Origin: Corynebacterium ulcerans | GTDB lineage: Bacteria > Actinomycetota > Actinomycetes > Mycobacteriales > Mycobacteriaceae | Direction of reading: 5' to 3' | Assembly (NCBI RefSeq): GCF_900187135.1 | Contig: NZ_LT906443.1 | Span: forward strand, 2,389,762 to 2,453,761 | DNA: 64,000 nt | Part shown: positions 44,233 to 54,336 of the stretch, piece after piece | Numbering within the stretch: the first letter of the stretch is position 1 | Layout of the letters: each line of letters starts with the position of its first letter | Notes under the pieces: generated by a model | What the model saw: only the letters and a program-made list of their open reading frames with translations | What the model was told of the DNA's origin: nothing | Databases searched by the model: none | Made by a program: the position numbers and the translations under genes

Positions 44233-44258
44233 CTTACCGGTAAGGACGCTGCTACAAT
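44233..44258 (+). promoter_or_regulatory. hom promoter with palindrome
   Basis: TACAAT at 44253-44258 is a good -10 box 43 bases before the hom ATG. A perfect 12-base palindrome CTTACCGGTAAG (44233-44244) lies where a -35 box would be and may be an operator. The -35 match itself is poor. Confidence 0.45.
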
Positions 44259-44301
44259 GCTTCGAAAGCTAGTGTTCCTACTTTTGCCTTAAAGGAGTCT
44301 C

Positions 44302-45651
44302 ATGTCGACTGAACAGCACATCAGCGCCACGTTCAACCCTGGAAAAGGGGAGGGGGCCCCGGTAGGTATTGCCATTTTGGGCTACGGAACAGTTGGCAGC
44401 CAAGTGCTGCGACTTCTCACTGAGAACGCTAGCGACTTCAAGAGCCGCTCCGGTGGGCCACTTGAAATCAAAGGCGTGGCTGCATCAAGCAAAGAAAAGC
44501 ACAAGGGCTCCCTGGCCGATGAGCTAGGGGTGCTCACAGACGATGCTCGTTCGCTCATTGAGCGTGACGACGTAGACATTGTCGTAGAAGTCATCGGTGG
44601 CATTGATTACCCGCGTGAGCTAATCCTCAAAGCATTACGTTCGGGAAAGTCTGTAGTTACTGCCAACAAAGCGCTGGTAGCTGCGCATTCTGCTGAGCTT
44701 GCGCAAGCTGCTGATGAGGCAGGTGTTGACCTCTACTTTGAGGCCGCTGTAGCTGCAGCGATTCCGGTAGTGGGGCCTCTGCGCCGTTCTCTGGCCGGCG
44801 ATCAGGTGCAATCTGTTGCCGGGATCGTTAACGGTACAACTAACTTTATCCTGGATGCTATGGACTCCACCGGCGCCTCCTATGACGAGATGCTCGCCGA
44901 AGCTACACGTCTGGGGTATGCAGAAGCCGACCCGACTGCCGATGTTGAAGGCCATGACGCCGCAAGTAAAGCGGCTATTCTGGCTTCCCTAGCATTCCAT
45001 ACCCGAGTTACTTCGGATGATGTGCATTGCGAGGGTATCTCTAAGATCACCGCGGAGGACATAGAGGCAGCGAAGCAGGCTGGTTACACCATCAAACTCT
45101 TAGCCATCTGTGAGCGGCTGCAGGGAGAAAACGGCGAAGAAAAAGTTTCTGCACGCGTTCACCCAACTCTGGTTCCTCGAAGCCACCCGCTGGCAAGCGT
45201 GAGCAAGTCCTTCAACGCCGTGTTCGTTGAAGCTGAGGCAGCAGGGCGTTTGATGCTTTACGGAAATGGAGCAGGTGGTAATCCCACTGCGTCGGCAGTG
45301 CTTGGCGATATCGTAGGTGCCGCCCGCAACAAAGTATTCGGAGGGCGCGCTCCAGGTGAGTCAACGTACGCAAACCTACCAATTGCAAGTTTTGGAGAAG
45401 TTCTCACGCGCTTCCATATCGATATGGAAGTAGAAGATCGCGTTGGCGTTCTTGCGGACCTTGCGCAGATTTTTGCTAGCAATGGGATTTCGCTTAGTAC
45501 GATCCGGCAGGAAGAAAAAGACGGACACGCACGGCTTATTGTGGTCACACACACGGCCCTTGAGGCGGACTTGGAAAAAACCGTTGAAAATATCAAGAAT
45601 TCCGATGCCGTTAAGCAGATCAGCAGTGTGATTCGTTTGGTGGGGGAGTAA
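44302..45651 (+). CDS. hom: Homoserine dehydrogenase
   Basis: Reduces aspartate semialdehyde to homoserine, the branch to threonine, methionine and isoleucine. 449 residues: Rossmann GYGTVGSQVL near residue 27, GIVNGTTNFIL, catalytic-type GLGYAEADPTADVEGHDAA, and a C-terminal ACT domain (VGVLADLAQIFASNGISLST) that binds threonine for feedback control. AAAGGAG precedes ATG 44302. It forms the hom-thrB operon with the next gene nine bases downstream. Confidence 0.97.
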   Translation: MSTEQHISATFNPGKGEGAPVGIAILGYGTVGSQVLRLLTENASDFKSRSGGPLEIKGVAASSKEKHKGSLADELGVLTDDARSLIERDDVDIVVEVIGGIDYPRELILKALRSGKSVVTANKALVAAHSAELAQAADEAGVDLYFEAAVAAAIPVVGPLRRSLAGDQVQSVAGIVNGTTNFILDAMDSTGASYDEMLAEATRLGYAEADPTADVEGHDAASKAAILASLAFHTRVTSDDVHCEGISKITAEDIEAAKQAGYTIKLLAICERLQGENGEEKVSARVHPTLVPRSHPLASVSKSFNAVFVEAEAAGRLMLYGNGAGGNPTASAVLGDIVGAARNKVFGGRAPGESTYANLPIASFGEVLTRFHIDMEVEDRVGVLADLAQIFASNGISLSTIRQEEKDGHARLIVVTHTALEADLEKTVENIKNSDAVKQISSVIRLVGE

Positions 45652-45660
45652 TCGTAACTT

Positions 45661-46584
45661 ATGAGTATTGAGCTTGAAGTAGGCAAAAAGGTCTCGGTCA
45701 CCGTCCCAGCCTCCTCCGCCAACCTAGGTCCTGGTTTTGACACATTAGGGCTGGCAGTGTCGCTGTATGACACGGTTGAGGTGGAAGTTGTCGCCTCAGG
45801 TCTGAGCGTGGAAGTCTTTGGCGAGGGGCAGGGGGAGCTGCCATTAGACGGTTCTCACCTCGTGGTGAAAGCACTGCGTGCTGGGCTTAAGGCAGCGGAT
45901 GCGCACGCTCCCGGGCTGAAGGTGGTGTGTCATAATTCCATTCCACAGTCTCGTGGTCTGGGTTCTTCCGCAGCTGCCGCAGTAGCTGGTGTGTGCGCTG
46001 CTAATGGCTTAGCCGGTTGTCCTTTAAGCGATGAACAGTTGGTACAGCTGTCGTCTGCTTTTGAAGGTCATCCAGATAATGCGGCGGCGTCTGTGCTAGG
46101 GCAGGCTGTGGTCTCATGGACTGAGATTCCGGTAGATGGTAAAACAGAGCCTCAGTATAGGGCGGTTACTATCCCTGTTGCCGAGTCGATTATGGCGACT
46201 GCGCTTGTGCCAAACTTTCATGCGTCGACAGAGGCTGTCCGCCGCGTTCTTCCTACGGATGTGACTCACTTGGACGCACGATTCAATGTGTCCAGGTGTG
46301 CGGTGATGACTGTCGCTTTGCAGCATCACCCAGAGCTCTTGTGGGAGGGGACACGCGACAGATTGCATCAGCCCTATCGTGCCGACGTATTGCCCGTAAC
46401 TGCAGAGTGGGTTAATCGGCTGCGCAATAAGGGGTACGCTGCGTATCTTTCGGGCGCGGGCCCGACCGTAATGGTGCTATCCACAGAGCCGGTCGATGAG
46501 TCTGTGCTTAACGACGCCCGTGAGGCCGGCTTGCGCGTGCTCCCTCTGGAGGTTGCTCAGCCGGTGTCCGTCACTGTTTCCTAG
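45661..46584 (+). CDS. thrB: Homoserine kinase
   Basis: GHMP kinase phosphorylating homoserine, committing it to threonine. 307 residues; [16 protein letters not shown] at the N-terminus, ATP-binding [16 protein letters not shown] near residue 97, and C-terminal [14 protein letters not shown]. The stop codon overlaps that of the convergent regulator at the CTAG 46581-46584. thrC is not adjacent, as usual in corynebacteria. Confidence 0.97.
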   Translation: MSIELEVGKKVSVTVPASSANLGPGFDTLGLAVSLYDTVEVEVVASGLSVEVFGEGQGELPLDGSHLVVKALRAGLKAADAHAPGLKVVCHNSIPQSRGLGSSAAAAVAGVCAANGLAGCPLSDEQLVQLSSAFEGHPDNAAASVLGQAVVSWTEIPVDGKTEPQYRAVTIPVAESIMATALVPNFHASTEAVRRVLPTDVTHLDARFNVSRCAVMTVALQHHPELLWEGTRDRLHQPYRADVLPVTAEWVNRLRNKGYAAYLSGAGPTVMVLSTEPVDESVLNDAREAGLRVLPLEVAQPVSVTVS

Positions 46585-47240
46585 CGGCGCTCAGCGTCAT
46601 TATTGATCTTGACGGCGCAGTACGTAGGATCCTGGTCTGGCTCGAGGCTGACATCAAGGTCCGTATTGAGGACTAAAGCCTGGAGCATTCCGTCGTGGAC
46701 GGCGCAGAGAAAGCTGGTGGGTTTTTCATTGCCCGTGATAAAGGGGCATGAGTAGAGGCGTAGTTCATCTTCATGCTCAATAGGGTCAAAACCCATGAGG
46801 CGGAGACGTCGAGCGAGGATCGCAGGGGTTTTTCGTGGGTGGCAGGTCTTGTGCATGACCTGTCCCCATTCAAGACCTATTTCTCTGGCTAGTTCCAGGG
46901 AAGCATTATCGTCTGCGAGACGCTGCGCGAGAATTCTGATAAGAGTTACGTATTCCGAGGCCACGGCCCTATTGTCAGGAATCCTGGATCGGTAGACTAG
47001 CGAGGGGCGTCCTCTGCCCTTACTAGGAGCGGGGACAGTTTGTATCGCCTTGCGTTCTAAAAGCTCATCTAAGTGGCCGCGAGCGGTATTGATATGCATG
47101 CCAAGGGTGGCGGCGAGTTCTTGGATTTTGGCGCCGTCTTCAAAACTTGCGACAGTGTCTAATACATCGCGTTGTCTTTGGCTAAGGCTTAGGGCCTCGG
47201 GGAAAAGTTCTGTGGTAGGGCGGGGCGCTCGCTGGCTCAT
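46581..47240 (-). CDS. COG2345-type winged-helix regulator with SufR-like cysteines
   Basis: A 219-residue predicted transcription factor. Residues 20-80 form the winged helix ([21 protein letters not shown] and [11 protein letters not shown]). The C-terminal domain carries Cys133, Cys165, Cys179 and Cys208: [15 protein letters not shown] and TYCAVKI. The spacing C-x13-C-x28-C is close to the iron-sulfur ligands of SufR (C-x12-C-x27-C as I recall), so it may sense iron-sulfur status or redox. ATG 47240 follows AGGAC. Its target is unknown; it is convergent with thrB and upstream of nothing obvious. Confidence 0.8.
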   Translation of the reverse strand: MSQRAPRPTTELFPEALSLSQRQRDVLDTVASFEDGAKIQELAATLGMHINTARGHLDELLERKAIQTVPAPSKGRGRPSLVYRSRIPDNRAVASEYVTLIRILAQRLADDNASLELAREIGLEWGQVMHKTCHPRKTPAILARRLRLMGFDPIEHEDELRLYSCPFITGNEKPTSFLCAVHDGMLQALVLNTDLDVSLEPDQDPTYCAVKINNDAERR

Positions 47241-47459
47241 GGATTGTCCTCATCTAACAAACCTTGACACAAATGGAAATGACGCACCCTAGCTGAGAAT
47301 GCTCTTGGTGCGTGGTTTGTAACGTCTATTTCTAGCATAAAAGACGTCTTGTATCACTTCCACTTACACCTATGGTGCAGGTCACATAACTTTGGGGTTG
47401 GTAAGGCCCGGTGGTTGGCTGCTGGCTCCGCCCAGCGAACTCATGGGGCTTTGATCAGA

Positions 47460-49196
47460 TTATTGAGGAGAATCCTCATCGGAATGACCTGGACCGAGCA
47501 GTGAGATGATTTCATAATCACCGTCGGCAACGTGCTTCCGTAGGTCGATTTTGTCAAACTTGCCTACGGAAGTTTTATCGATGGAGTCAACGAAGGCCCA
47601 ATATTCCGGGACCATCCAGTTAGGGAAGGTATCGCGGAGTCGTGAGCGGAGGCGTTCTGCTGTTTCGTGATTGCGGGGAATGTCTGGGGAGACCACAGTG
47701 ACAGCGAGGGGGCGTTCGCCCCACTTGGGGTCTGGGTAGCCGATTACTGCGGCTTCGACAACCACGGCTGCTGCCATAATTTCATTTTCGAGCATTGCGG
47801 AGTAAATCCACTCGCCGCCTGATCGAATAACATCCCTAGCTCTGTCATGAATGGTGAGGAAGCCGTCTCGGGTTACGGAACCTACGTCACCAGTACGTAA
47901 CCAACCATCGGAAGTAAATTGCCCGGGGGCGTCTTCCACGTGGTGGTCGCGGAACATTGAAGCGGGACCTGTGCCTTCTTCAGAATGTGAATGATAATAA
48001 CGGGTTGTCACCCAATTTCCGCGCACCTGGATTTCTCCCTGGTTGCGGTCGGTAGCGCTCATAACTTCGCCATCGCTAACAACGCGATATTCCAAGGAAG
48101 CAGGGAAGCGACCCTGACTTACTCGATAACTTCGCCGCGTTTCGCCAGAAACACCTGATGGCGGGCGCGCAACTGTCCCTATGCCGAGTGTTTCTGTCAT
48201 TCCCCAGATATGCACTACATCAACGCCGTAGCGTTCTTCCCACAATTTGATCAGAATAGGAGGCACTGCGGATCCTCCAACATAGATCTCTTGTAAACTC
48301 ATGCGCTCTGGAGAATGGCGCATATAGTGCACCATGAGCTGAATCCACAGAGTTGGCACTCCATGCGCGACTCGAGGAAGAGCTGTGGCAATGATCTTTG
48401 CTAGAGAAGGACCGGATACATCTGCGCCAGGGAACACTAATGGCGTTCCGGACATAAAAGCAGCGACAGGAACACACCAGCTTAGGATGTGATAAAGCGG
48501 CACACAACAGAGGAACGATTGTCCGTGCGTAACTGCTAAAGAATCTGTCGTTCGTAGATTCATGCATTGCAAGTAAAGGGCACGGTGGGAGTAAACAACT
48601 CCTTTGGGGGCTCCAGTGGTACCGGTGGAGTAACAGATGGCAACCGCATTATTTTCTTCGATGACTGGCCAATCATAAATTGTACTTCGGCCATCTAAAA
48701 GGGCTTCGTAGGAGTAGCATGTGATGTTATTAGGGATAAAGCGCGCTGCTGCTGCAATATCATCACGGCCGATAAAAATTACTGAACGGACTGAGGGGCA
48801 GCCTTCGTTCAAAATAGTGCCTAACTGTTTGGCTAGCCGTTGATCGGCGACAATAACCTGATCTTCTGCATGGTTGATGATATGGCGAATTTGATCGTTC
48901 ATCAGTTGCTTGTTGAGCGGATTAAAGACAGCTCCCATGCAGCCCACTGCGAAGAGTGTCTCTAGATGCTCTGCGCAGTTATACATCATTGATGCTATGC
49001 GTTGGTCAGCGGTAATCCCCAGTTCATCGTGGAGGGCGTGTGCAAGGGCTGCAGCGCGAGCCGCAATCTCAGCAAAGGTGGTTTCTTGCATAGCGTCGCC
49101 CTCAAATGTGGACACTTTAGTTTCGGCATGAATCTTTGATCCATAGGTGAGGATTTGAGCAAGGTTAAGCGGAATAGGCTGCATCGTACTGAGCAT
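47460..49196 (-). CDS. Long-chain fatty acid-CoA ligase (AMP-binding)
   Basis: A 578-residue adenylate-forming enzyme that activates fatty acids to acyl-CoA, or acyl-AMP. Motifs: YSTGTTGAPKGVVYSH near residue 190, GMTETLGIG, SDGWLRTGDVG, DRARDVIRSGGEWI and the C-terminal catalytic Lys in TSVGKFDK. Start could be the ATG 49196 or a slightly later ATG (MQPIPLN); no clear ribosome site decides. It stands alone on the minus strand between the regulator and rho, which is divergent. Confidence 0.9.
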   Translation of the reverse strand: MLSTMQPIPLNLAQILTYGSKIHAETKVSTFEGDAMQETTFAEIAARAAALAHALHDELGITADQRIASMMYNCAEHLETLFAVGCMGAVFNPLNKQLMNDQIRHIINHAEDQVIVADQRLAKQLGTILNEGCPSVRSVIFIGRDDIAAAARFIPNNITCYSYEALLDGRSTIYDWPVIEENNAVAICYSTGTTGAPKGVVYSHRALYLQCMNLRTTDSLAVTHGQSFLCCVPLYHILSWCVPVAAFMSGTPLVFPGADVSGPSLAKIIATALPRVAHGVPTLWIQLMVHYMRHSPERMSLQEIYVGGSAVPPILIKLWEERYGVDVVHIWGMTETLGIGTVARPPSGVSGETRRSYRVSQGRFPASLEYRVVSDGEVMSATDRNQGEIQVRGNWVTTRYYHSHSEEGTGPASMFRDHHVEDAPGQFTSDGWLRTGDVGSVTRDGFLTIHDRARDVIRSGGEWIYSAMLENEIMAAAVVVEAAVIGYPDPKWGERPLAVTVVSPDIPRNHETAERLRSRLRDTFPNWMVPEYWAFVDSIDKTSVGKFDKIDLRKHVADGDYEIISLLGPGHSDEDSPQ

Positions 49197-49561
49197 GACT
49201 TACACCATAGTTGCGAAAATTGCCTCGAGTTCACCTCACACGCATTTATGCGTTAGACTGCGTTACGAGCTTCACATAATCTTTTGTGCTGACCGCGTTT
49301 CGCTGAGTAGTAACCCGAGACGCAGTGCTCAGTTCCCGCTTTAGAAGTTCACCACCGAATTGCTGCCAAGGCCGCGCCGGCGGGGCAATGTTTCCTCGTA
49401 TGTGTGCGTTCTTAACGCATTCGGTAGGGATTCTCGGGCATCTACGCCATCAGTACCTGAATCCAGTTAATTCCACAGCATGCTTTCCAGTGGTGGTCAC
49501 TTGGTTGAACATTTTCCCGGTGGCTTCTTTTTCCTCTGGTAAAGGCGATGAAAGGACATCT
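49197..49561. other. fadD-rho divergent intergenic region
   Basis: 365 bases between the acyl-CoA ligase and rho starts. It holds the rho leader; the rho frame stays open for 79 codons upstream of the chosen GTG, without a ribosome site or conserved start. A small hairpin CGCAT-TT-ATGCG lies at 49241-49252. No other element was recognised. Confidence 0.5.
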
Positions 49562-51715
49562 GTGACAACAACAGATAACGGCGCACAGCGTAATCTTGCT
49601 GCATTGCGTCTGCCCGAGCTGCGTAAGATCGCCGCTGAAATGGGTCTAAAAGGCACCTCTGCACTACGCAAAGGTGATCTCATTGCCGCGATTAGCGGCG
49701 CGCAGGGGGGAAAGGCTGCACAAGGCGGACGTAGTACCGCATCTGTAGCAAAGCACACGGCACAAACAAAATCTACGCCAAAGGTGGAGAAGGATTCTGC
49801 ACCTGTAGAAAACTCAGCTGCAGAGGCGTCTAAGGCCCAACAAGAAAAGGCTGATCAGGCTCCAGCTAAAGAACCAAAGACACGTCGTCGTCGAGTGCTG
49901 AAGACAACGGGAACCACCGAGGCTGCAAAAGACGTGGTTTCCAATGAGTCCATTGCACAGGCGTCTGCGCCCGTGGAAGAAGAAAAGCCGCGCCGTCGTC
50001 GCGCGACTCGTCGTGTAGAAACTCCTTCAGAGAAGCATGGCTCTGCAGAAAGCTCCTCACAGGACAAAGCGGACGTGTCCGCTGACGTGAATGATGGGGC
50101 AGCGGGAGCCGTGGAACATGGCGATGCTGATGATGAAAACCGCTACGAATCGCGCTCAGCTGCTCGACGCGCTCGTCGTAACCGCGCTCGGCGGGAGCAC
50201 CGCGAGGACCGGCAGGTTTCTCAGCGAGAAGATAATCGCTCTGAGAATGATCAGAACTCCCACGATGGGGAACGTCGTAAAGACGCACCCGTTGATAGCG
50301 TGAAAGCAGAGGAACGTCGGGAAGCTTCTGAGCATCAGGCTGCAGATCAGCAGCAGGTTCGGGAATCCCGTGAGAGCTCTGACAACGAGCATCCTCGTCA
50401 GCGCAATGGTCGCCATCATGAGCGGGGCGAGCGCGGTGACCGAGGTGATCGTAATCGTCGGAATCGCCGTAACCGACGCGGTCGTGATCGTGACGATAAC
50501 CGAGATAACACCAACATTGAGCCTCGTGAAGACGAAGTTTTGCAGAACATCGCCGGCATCCTCGACATCGTGGATAGCAATGTCGCTTTTGTTCGCACGT
50601 CGGGTTACCATGCTGGTCCTGCAGACGTCTACGTGAATAACCAGATGATTCGTCGCTTGGGCCTACGTGCCGGCGATGCCATCGTTGGCCAGGTTCGGAT
50701 GAATGGCGATAATAGCCATGGTGGACATCATGGGCACAACCGTGGACGCAACCGTCAAAAGTACAACCCGTTGGTTCGCGTTGAATCTGTCAACGGCATG
50801 TCCATAGAGGAAGCTAAGGCACGTCCGGACTTCTCTAAGCTCACGCCGCTGTACCCGAACCAGCGACTGCGTTTGGAAACCGAACCAAAGATCCTTACCA
50901 CTCGTGTGATCGACTTGATCATGCCTATTGGTAAAGGTCAGCGTGCGCTTATCGTGTCTCCGCCGAAAGCTGGTAAGACTACGATTTTGCAGAACATCGC
51001 TAACGCCATCGCCACAAATAACCCTGAGTGCTACTTGATGGTGGTGCTTGTCGACGAGCGTCCTGAGGAAGTCACCGACATGCAGCGCTCCGTCAAGGGC
51101 GAGGTTATTGCCTCCACCTTCGATCGTCCGCCAAGCGAGCATACCGCTGTAGCTGAGTTGGCAATCGAGCGTGCTAAGCGACTCGTAGAGCAAGGACAAG
51201 ATGTCGTGGTGCTCCTCGATTCCATCACGCGCCTTGGCCGTGCTTACAACAACTCTTCTCCTGCTTCCGGCCGTATCCTGTCCGGTGGTGTGGACTCGAA
51301 TGCCCTCTACCCACCAAAGCGTTTCCTAGGCGCAGCTCGTAACATCGAAAATGGTGGCTCTTTGACCATCATCGCTACTGCGATGGTAGAAACTGGGTCT
51401 GCAGGCGACACCGTGATCTTTGAGGAATTCAAGGGAACCGGTAACGCAGAGCTCAAGCTGGATCGCAAGATCTCGGAGCGCCGCGTATTCCCAGCAGTGG
51501 ATGTTAATCCGTCAGGAACTCGTAAAGATGAGCTTCTTCTGGTTCCTGAGGAAGCCCGCATCATGCACAAACTGCGCAGGATTCTTGCAGCCTTGGATAA
51601 TCAGCAGGCCATCGATCTGCTGATCAAGCAGCTCAAGAAGACTAAGTCCAACGGTGAGTTCTTGATGCAGATTGCATCGAGTGCCCCGATGGCTGCAGAC
51701 GCTGAGGAGGAGTAA
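49562..51715 (+). CDS. rho: Transcription termination factor Rho
   Basis: A 717-residue hexameric RNA translocase that ends transcripts. After a SAP-like N-terminal domain ([33 protein letters not shown]) comes a disordered insert of about 230 residues rich in Arg, Glu, Asp, Ser and Gly-Arg repeats, typical of high-GC Gram-positives and absent from E. coli Rho. The RNA-binding domain and ATPase follow: Walker [12 protein letters not shown] near residue 466, [28 protein letters not shown] 49562 has AAAGGA six bases upstream. prfA overlaps the stop. Confidence 0.97.
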   Translation: MTTTDNGAQRNLAALRLPELRKIAAEMGLKGTSALRKGDLIAAISGAQGGKAAQGGRSTASVAKHTAQTKSTPKVEKDSAPVENSAAEASKAQQEKADQAPAKEPKTRRRRVLKTTGTTEAAKDVVSNESIAQASAPVEEEKPRRRRATRRVETPSEKHGSAESSSQDKADVSADVNDGAAGAVEHGDADDENRYESRSAARRARRNRARREHREDRQVSQREDNRSENDQNSHDGERRKDAPVDSVKAEERREASEHQAADQQQVRESRESSDNEHPRQRNGRHHERGERGDRGDRNRRNRRNRRGRDRDDNRDNTNIEPREDEVLQNIAGILDIVDSNVAFVRTSGYHAGPADVYVNNQMIRRLGLRAGDAIVGQVRMNGDNSHGGHHGHNRGRNRQKYNPLVRVESVNGMSIEEAKARPDFSKLTPLYPNQRLRLETEPKILTTRVIDLIMPIGKGQRALIVSPPKAGKTTILQNIANAIATNNPECYLMVVLVDERPEEVTDMQRSVKGEVIASTFDRPPSEHTAVAELAIERAKRLVEQGQDVVVLLDSITRLGRAYNNSSPASGRILSGGVDSNALYPPKRFLGAARNIENGGSLTIIATAMVETGSAGDTVIFEEFKGTGNAELKLDRKISERRVFPAVDVNPSGTRKDELLLVPEEARIMHKLRRILAALDNQQAIDLLIKQLKKTKSNGEFLMQIASSAPMAADAEEE

Positions 51716-52785
51716 TGGCCCAGGTATCAGCAGTCGACGACATCGTCTCGGAGTACCAGGGAATTGAAGCTCAGATGGCTGACCCAGAAACAATGGGCGA
51801 CCAGATGTTGTTCCGGAAATTATCCAAGCGCTACTCTGAGCTGCAGCCGATCATCAATGTGAATAACAAACTGGTGCAGGCCAGGGATGATCTGGAAGTA
51901 GCTAAAGAGATGGCTCACGAGGATCATGAGTTCCAAGACGAGGCAGCTCGTCTGGAATCTGAGGTTGTGGTTCTTGAGGAACAGCTCGCTGACCTTCTCG
52001 CGCCTCGCGATCCGCATGACGGAGACGACATCGTCATGGAAGTGAAGGCAGGCGCAGGCGGCGAAGAAGCTGCTTTGTTTGCTAGCGAGATTGTGCGTAT
52101 GTATCAGCGCTATGCGGATAAGCATGGCTTTGCCGTTGAGGTTCTGGACTCCTCCGAATCTGATCTAGGAGGCGTGAAGGATATGACTTTGTCCATCCGA
52201 TCAAAGACGCCTTCTCGTGATGGTGCCTGGAGCGTGTTCAAGTTTGAAGGCGGAGTTCATCGCGTGCAACGCGTTCCGGTTACTGAGTCACAAGGTCGCA
52301 TCCAGACCTCTGCCGCAGGTGTGCTGGTGTACCCAGAGCCTGATGAGGTAGCGGAGATTGAGATCGATGATAAAGATTTGCGTATCGACGTCTACCGTTC
52401 CTCCGGTAAAGGCGGTCAGGGCGTGAACACGACTGACTCTGCTGTGCGTATTACCCACCTTCCTACGGGCCTTGTTGTTACGTGTCAGAAGGAACGCTCA
52501 CAGATTCAGAACAAAGCTCGAGCCATGCAGGTTCTTGCTGCACGACTTCAGGCTATGGCTGAGGAACAAGCAGAGGCAGAAGCTGCTGAAGGACGTGCTG
52601 CTCAGATTCGCACGATGGACCGCTCCGAGCGTATCCGCACCTATAACTGGCCAGAGAACCGGATTTCAGATCACCGCATCGGATTTAAGGCAAACAACCT
52701 TGATTCAGTACTTAACGGTGAATTGGACGATTTGTTCACTGCACTGCGGGCCGCGGAGCGCGCGGAACGCTTGGAAGCTGAGTAA
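51715..52785 (+). CDS. prfA: Peptide chain release factor 1
   Basis: Recognises UAA and UAG and releases the nascent peptide. 356 residues; the GGQ motif lies in [18 protein letters not shown] near residue 230, and the anticodon-like PAT/PxT region is in the first domain. ATG 51715 shares a base with the rho stop TAA. prmC, which methylates this GGQ glutamine, follows nine bases later. Confidence 0.98.
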   Translation: MAQVSAVDDIVSEYQGIEAQMADPETMGDQMLFRKLSKRYSELQPIINVNNKLVQARDDLEVAKEMAHEDHEFQDEAARLESEVVVLEEQLADLLAPRDPHDGDDIVMEVKAGAGGEEAALFASEIVRMYQRYADKHGFAVEVLDSSESDLGGVKDMTLSIRSKTPSRDGAWSVFKFEGGVHRVQRVPVTESQGRIQTSAAGVLVYPEPDEVAEIEIDDKDLRIDVYRSSGKGGQGVNTTDSAVRITHLPTGLVVTCQKERSQIQNKARAMQVLAARLQAMAEEQAEAEAAEGRAAQIRTMDRSERIRTYNWPENRISDHRIGFKANNLDSVLNGELDDLFTALRAAERAERLEAE

Positions 52786-52794
52786 AATAATTTC

Positions 52795-53613
52795 GTGTTA
52801 TTTACTTCTCTGAGAGACGCCGAGGCCACCCTGGAAGCAGCCGGGGTGGCCTCCCCGCGTAACGACGCTCAGATCCTAGCTGCACACCTGCTGCGATGCA
52901 CCCCTATGGAACTGGGGCTACGCATGCGCGAACCGACTCCGGATCAATTCGAGGCCCTTGTAGCACGACGCGCGCAGCGTGAACCTTTGCAACACATCGT
53001 AGGAGAGGCATGGTTTGGCCCGCTTACTCTGAAGGTGGGGCCTGGGGTGTTTATCCCACGTCCAGAAACAGAAGTTCTTGCCGATTGGGCGGTGCAGCAA
53101 CTCAGCGGTGGGGAAAACGTCGTAGACCTGTGTACCGGGTCGGGAGCTCTAGCGGCGTACGTCGCAACGCTTGTTCCTACGGCGAGGGTGACCGCAGTGG
53201 AACTTTCTCCTGCTGCAGCCCGCTATGCGCAGCAAAATCTTCCTACTAACGTGAATCTGGTCATTGGTGACGCAACAGATTCGGGCCTGCTGAGGTCGCT
53301 GGCCGGGACCGTAGACGTAGTGGTGAGCAACCCTCCGTATGTACCGGAAACTCCTGACCTTGCTCCCGAGGTTTATCACGATCCCGCAATGGCTGTGTTC
53401 TCCGGCGAGGACGGGATGGATGCGATCAAACTGTTGATTCCTGTTATCCATGAACTCTTGGTTCCCAATGGGCGAGTGGGGATAGAACATGATGATGCAA
53501 CGTCTCTAGCCGTGCTCCAAGAATTCCACAAACATGGAGGATTTGGAGAGATTGCCGTTTTGGAGGATCTGACGGGTCGAAATCGATTTGTTACGGCGAG
53601 TAAGCTTCCTTAA
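52795..53613 (+). CDS. prmC: Release factor glutamine methyltransferase
   Basis: SAM-dependent N5-glutamine methyltransferase of RF1/RF2. 272 residues; SAM motif [16 protein letters not shown] near residue 105, catalytic VSNPPYVPE near residue 180. GTG 52795. Its substrate gene prfA lies immediately upstream, a conserved pairing. Confidence 0.97.
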   Translation: MLFTSLRDAEATLEAAGVASPRNDAQILAAHLLRCTPMELGLRMREPTPDQFEALVARRAQREPLQHIVGEAWFGPLTLKVGPGVFIPRPETEVLADWAVQQLSGGENVVDLCTGSGALAAYVATLVPTARVTAVELSPAAARYAQQNLPTNVNLVIGDATDSGLLRSLAGTVDVVVSNPPYVPETPDLAPEVYHDPAMAVFSGEDGMDAIKLLIPVIHELLVPNGRVGIEHDDATSLAVLQEFHKHGGFGEIAVLEDLTGRNRFVTASKLP

Positions 53614-53685
53614 AAAGAACGGTTGTGCCAGAAACGACGGAAGAGATTATTTATCTCTACACCGTAAGACGAAAGAAAATATATC

Positions 53686-54336
53686 GTGAGCAGAATTTAT
53701 GACTGCAGTGACGCAAATATTCGTAATGCTGCACTCAAAGTAGCAAGTGATGCTGTCAAAGACGGCCGCCTTGTTGTCATGCCAACGGACACTCTTTATG
53801 GCATCGGCTGCGATGCGTTTGACAATAACGCGGTGGCAAAGCTTCTTGCTACTAAGCATCGTGGCCCCGATATGCCCGTGCCCGTGCTTGTAGGAAGTTG
53901 GGACACAGCCCGTGGGCTTGTCCACTCCTACTCGGAACAGATGCGAACGCTTATAGAAGCTTTTTGGCCAGGTGCCTTGAGCATTGTGGTTGCTCAGGCC
54001 CCGAGCTTGCAATGGAACTTGGGAGACACTCGCGGCACAGTAATGTTGCGCATGCCGCTTCATCCCGTTGCCATCGAACTACTGCGGGAAACTGGTCCGA
54101 TGGCTGTATCCTCGGCCAATATTTCGGGGCAGAAGCCGCCGACTACGGCTCTAGCTGCTCAGGAACAGCTTGGCGATGCCGTGAGTGCGTATCTTGATGG
54201 CGGAGCAACGCCGGTAGGAACCGCCTCAACAATTATTGATCTTTCTGGTCCTACACCTCGGATTTTGCGCGAAGGCGCAATCAGTGCTGAGCGCATTGCA
54301 GAAGTGCTGAACCTCGACGTGGAGACGCTACGCTAA
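53686..54336 (+). CDS. tsaC: L-threonylcarbamoyladenylate synthase
   Basis: Sua5/YrdC/YwlC-type enzyme; 216 residues. Makes threonylcarbamoyl-AMP for the t6A37 modification of tRNAs that read ANN codons. Motifs: VVMPTDTLYGIGCDAF near the N-terminus, RMPLHPVAIELL and SSANISGQ. It carries only the YrdC domain, without the Sua5 C-terminal domain. GTG 53686; the stop abuts the next gene's ATG. Confidence 0.95.
   Translation: MSRIYDCSDANIRNAALKVASDAVKDGRLVVMPTDTLYGIGCDAFDNNAVAKLLATKHRGPDMPVPVLVGSWDTARGLVHSYSEQMRTLIEAFWPGALSIVVAQAPSLQWNLGDTRGTVMLRMPLHPVAIELLRETGPMAVSSANISGQKPPTTALAAQEQLGDAVSAYLDGGATPVGTASTIIDLSGPTPRILREGAISAERIAEVLNLDVETLR

Larger units (their letters stand above)
44001..44301. 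other. lysA-hom intergenic region
   Basis: 301 bases containing a hairpin at 44007-44035, a long inverted repeat with U run at 44050-44122 and the hom promoter region (palindrome 44233-44244, -10 box 44253-44258). No gene is seen. Confidence 0.7.

Noticed and set aside
49325..49561. 79-codon upstream extension of rho
   Set aside because: No ribosome site at its start, no similarity to known Rho N-termini, and GTG 49562 is preceded by AAAGGA.
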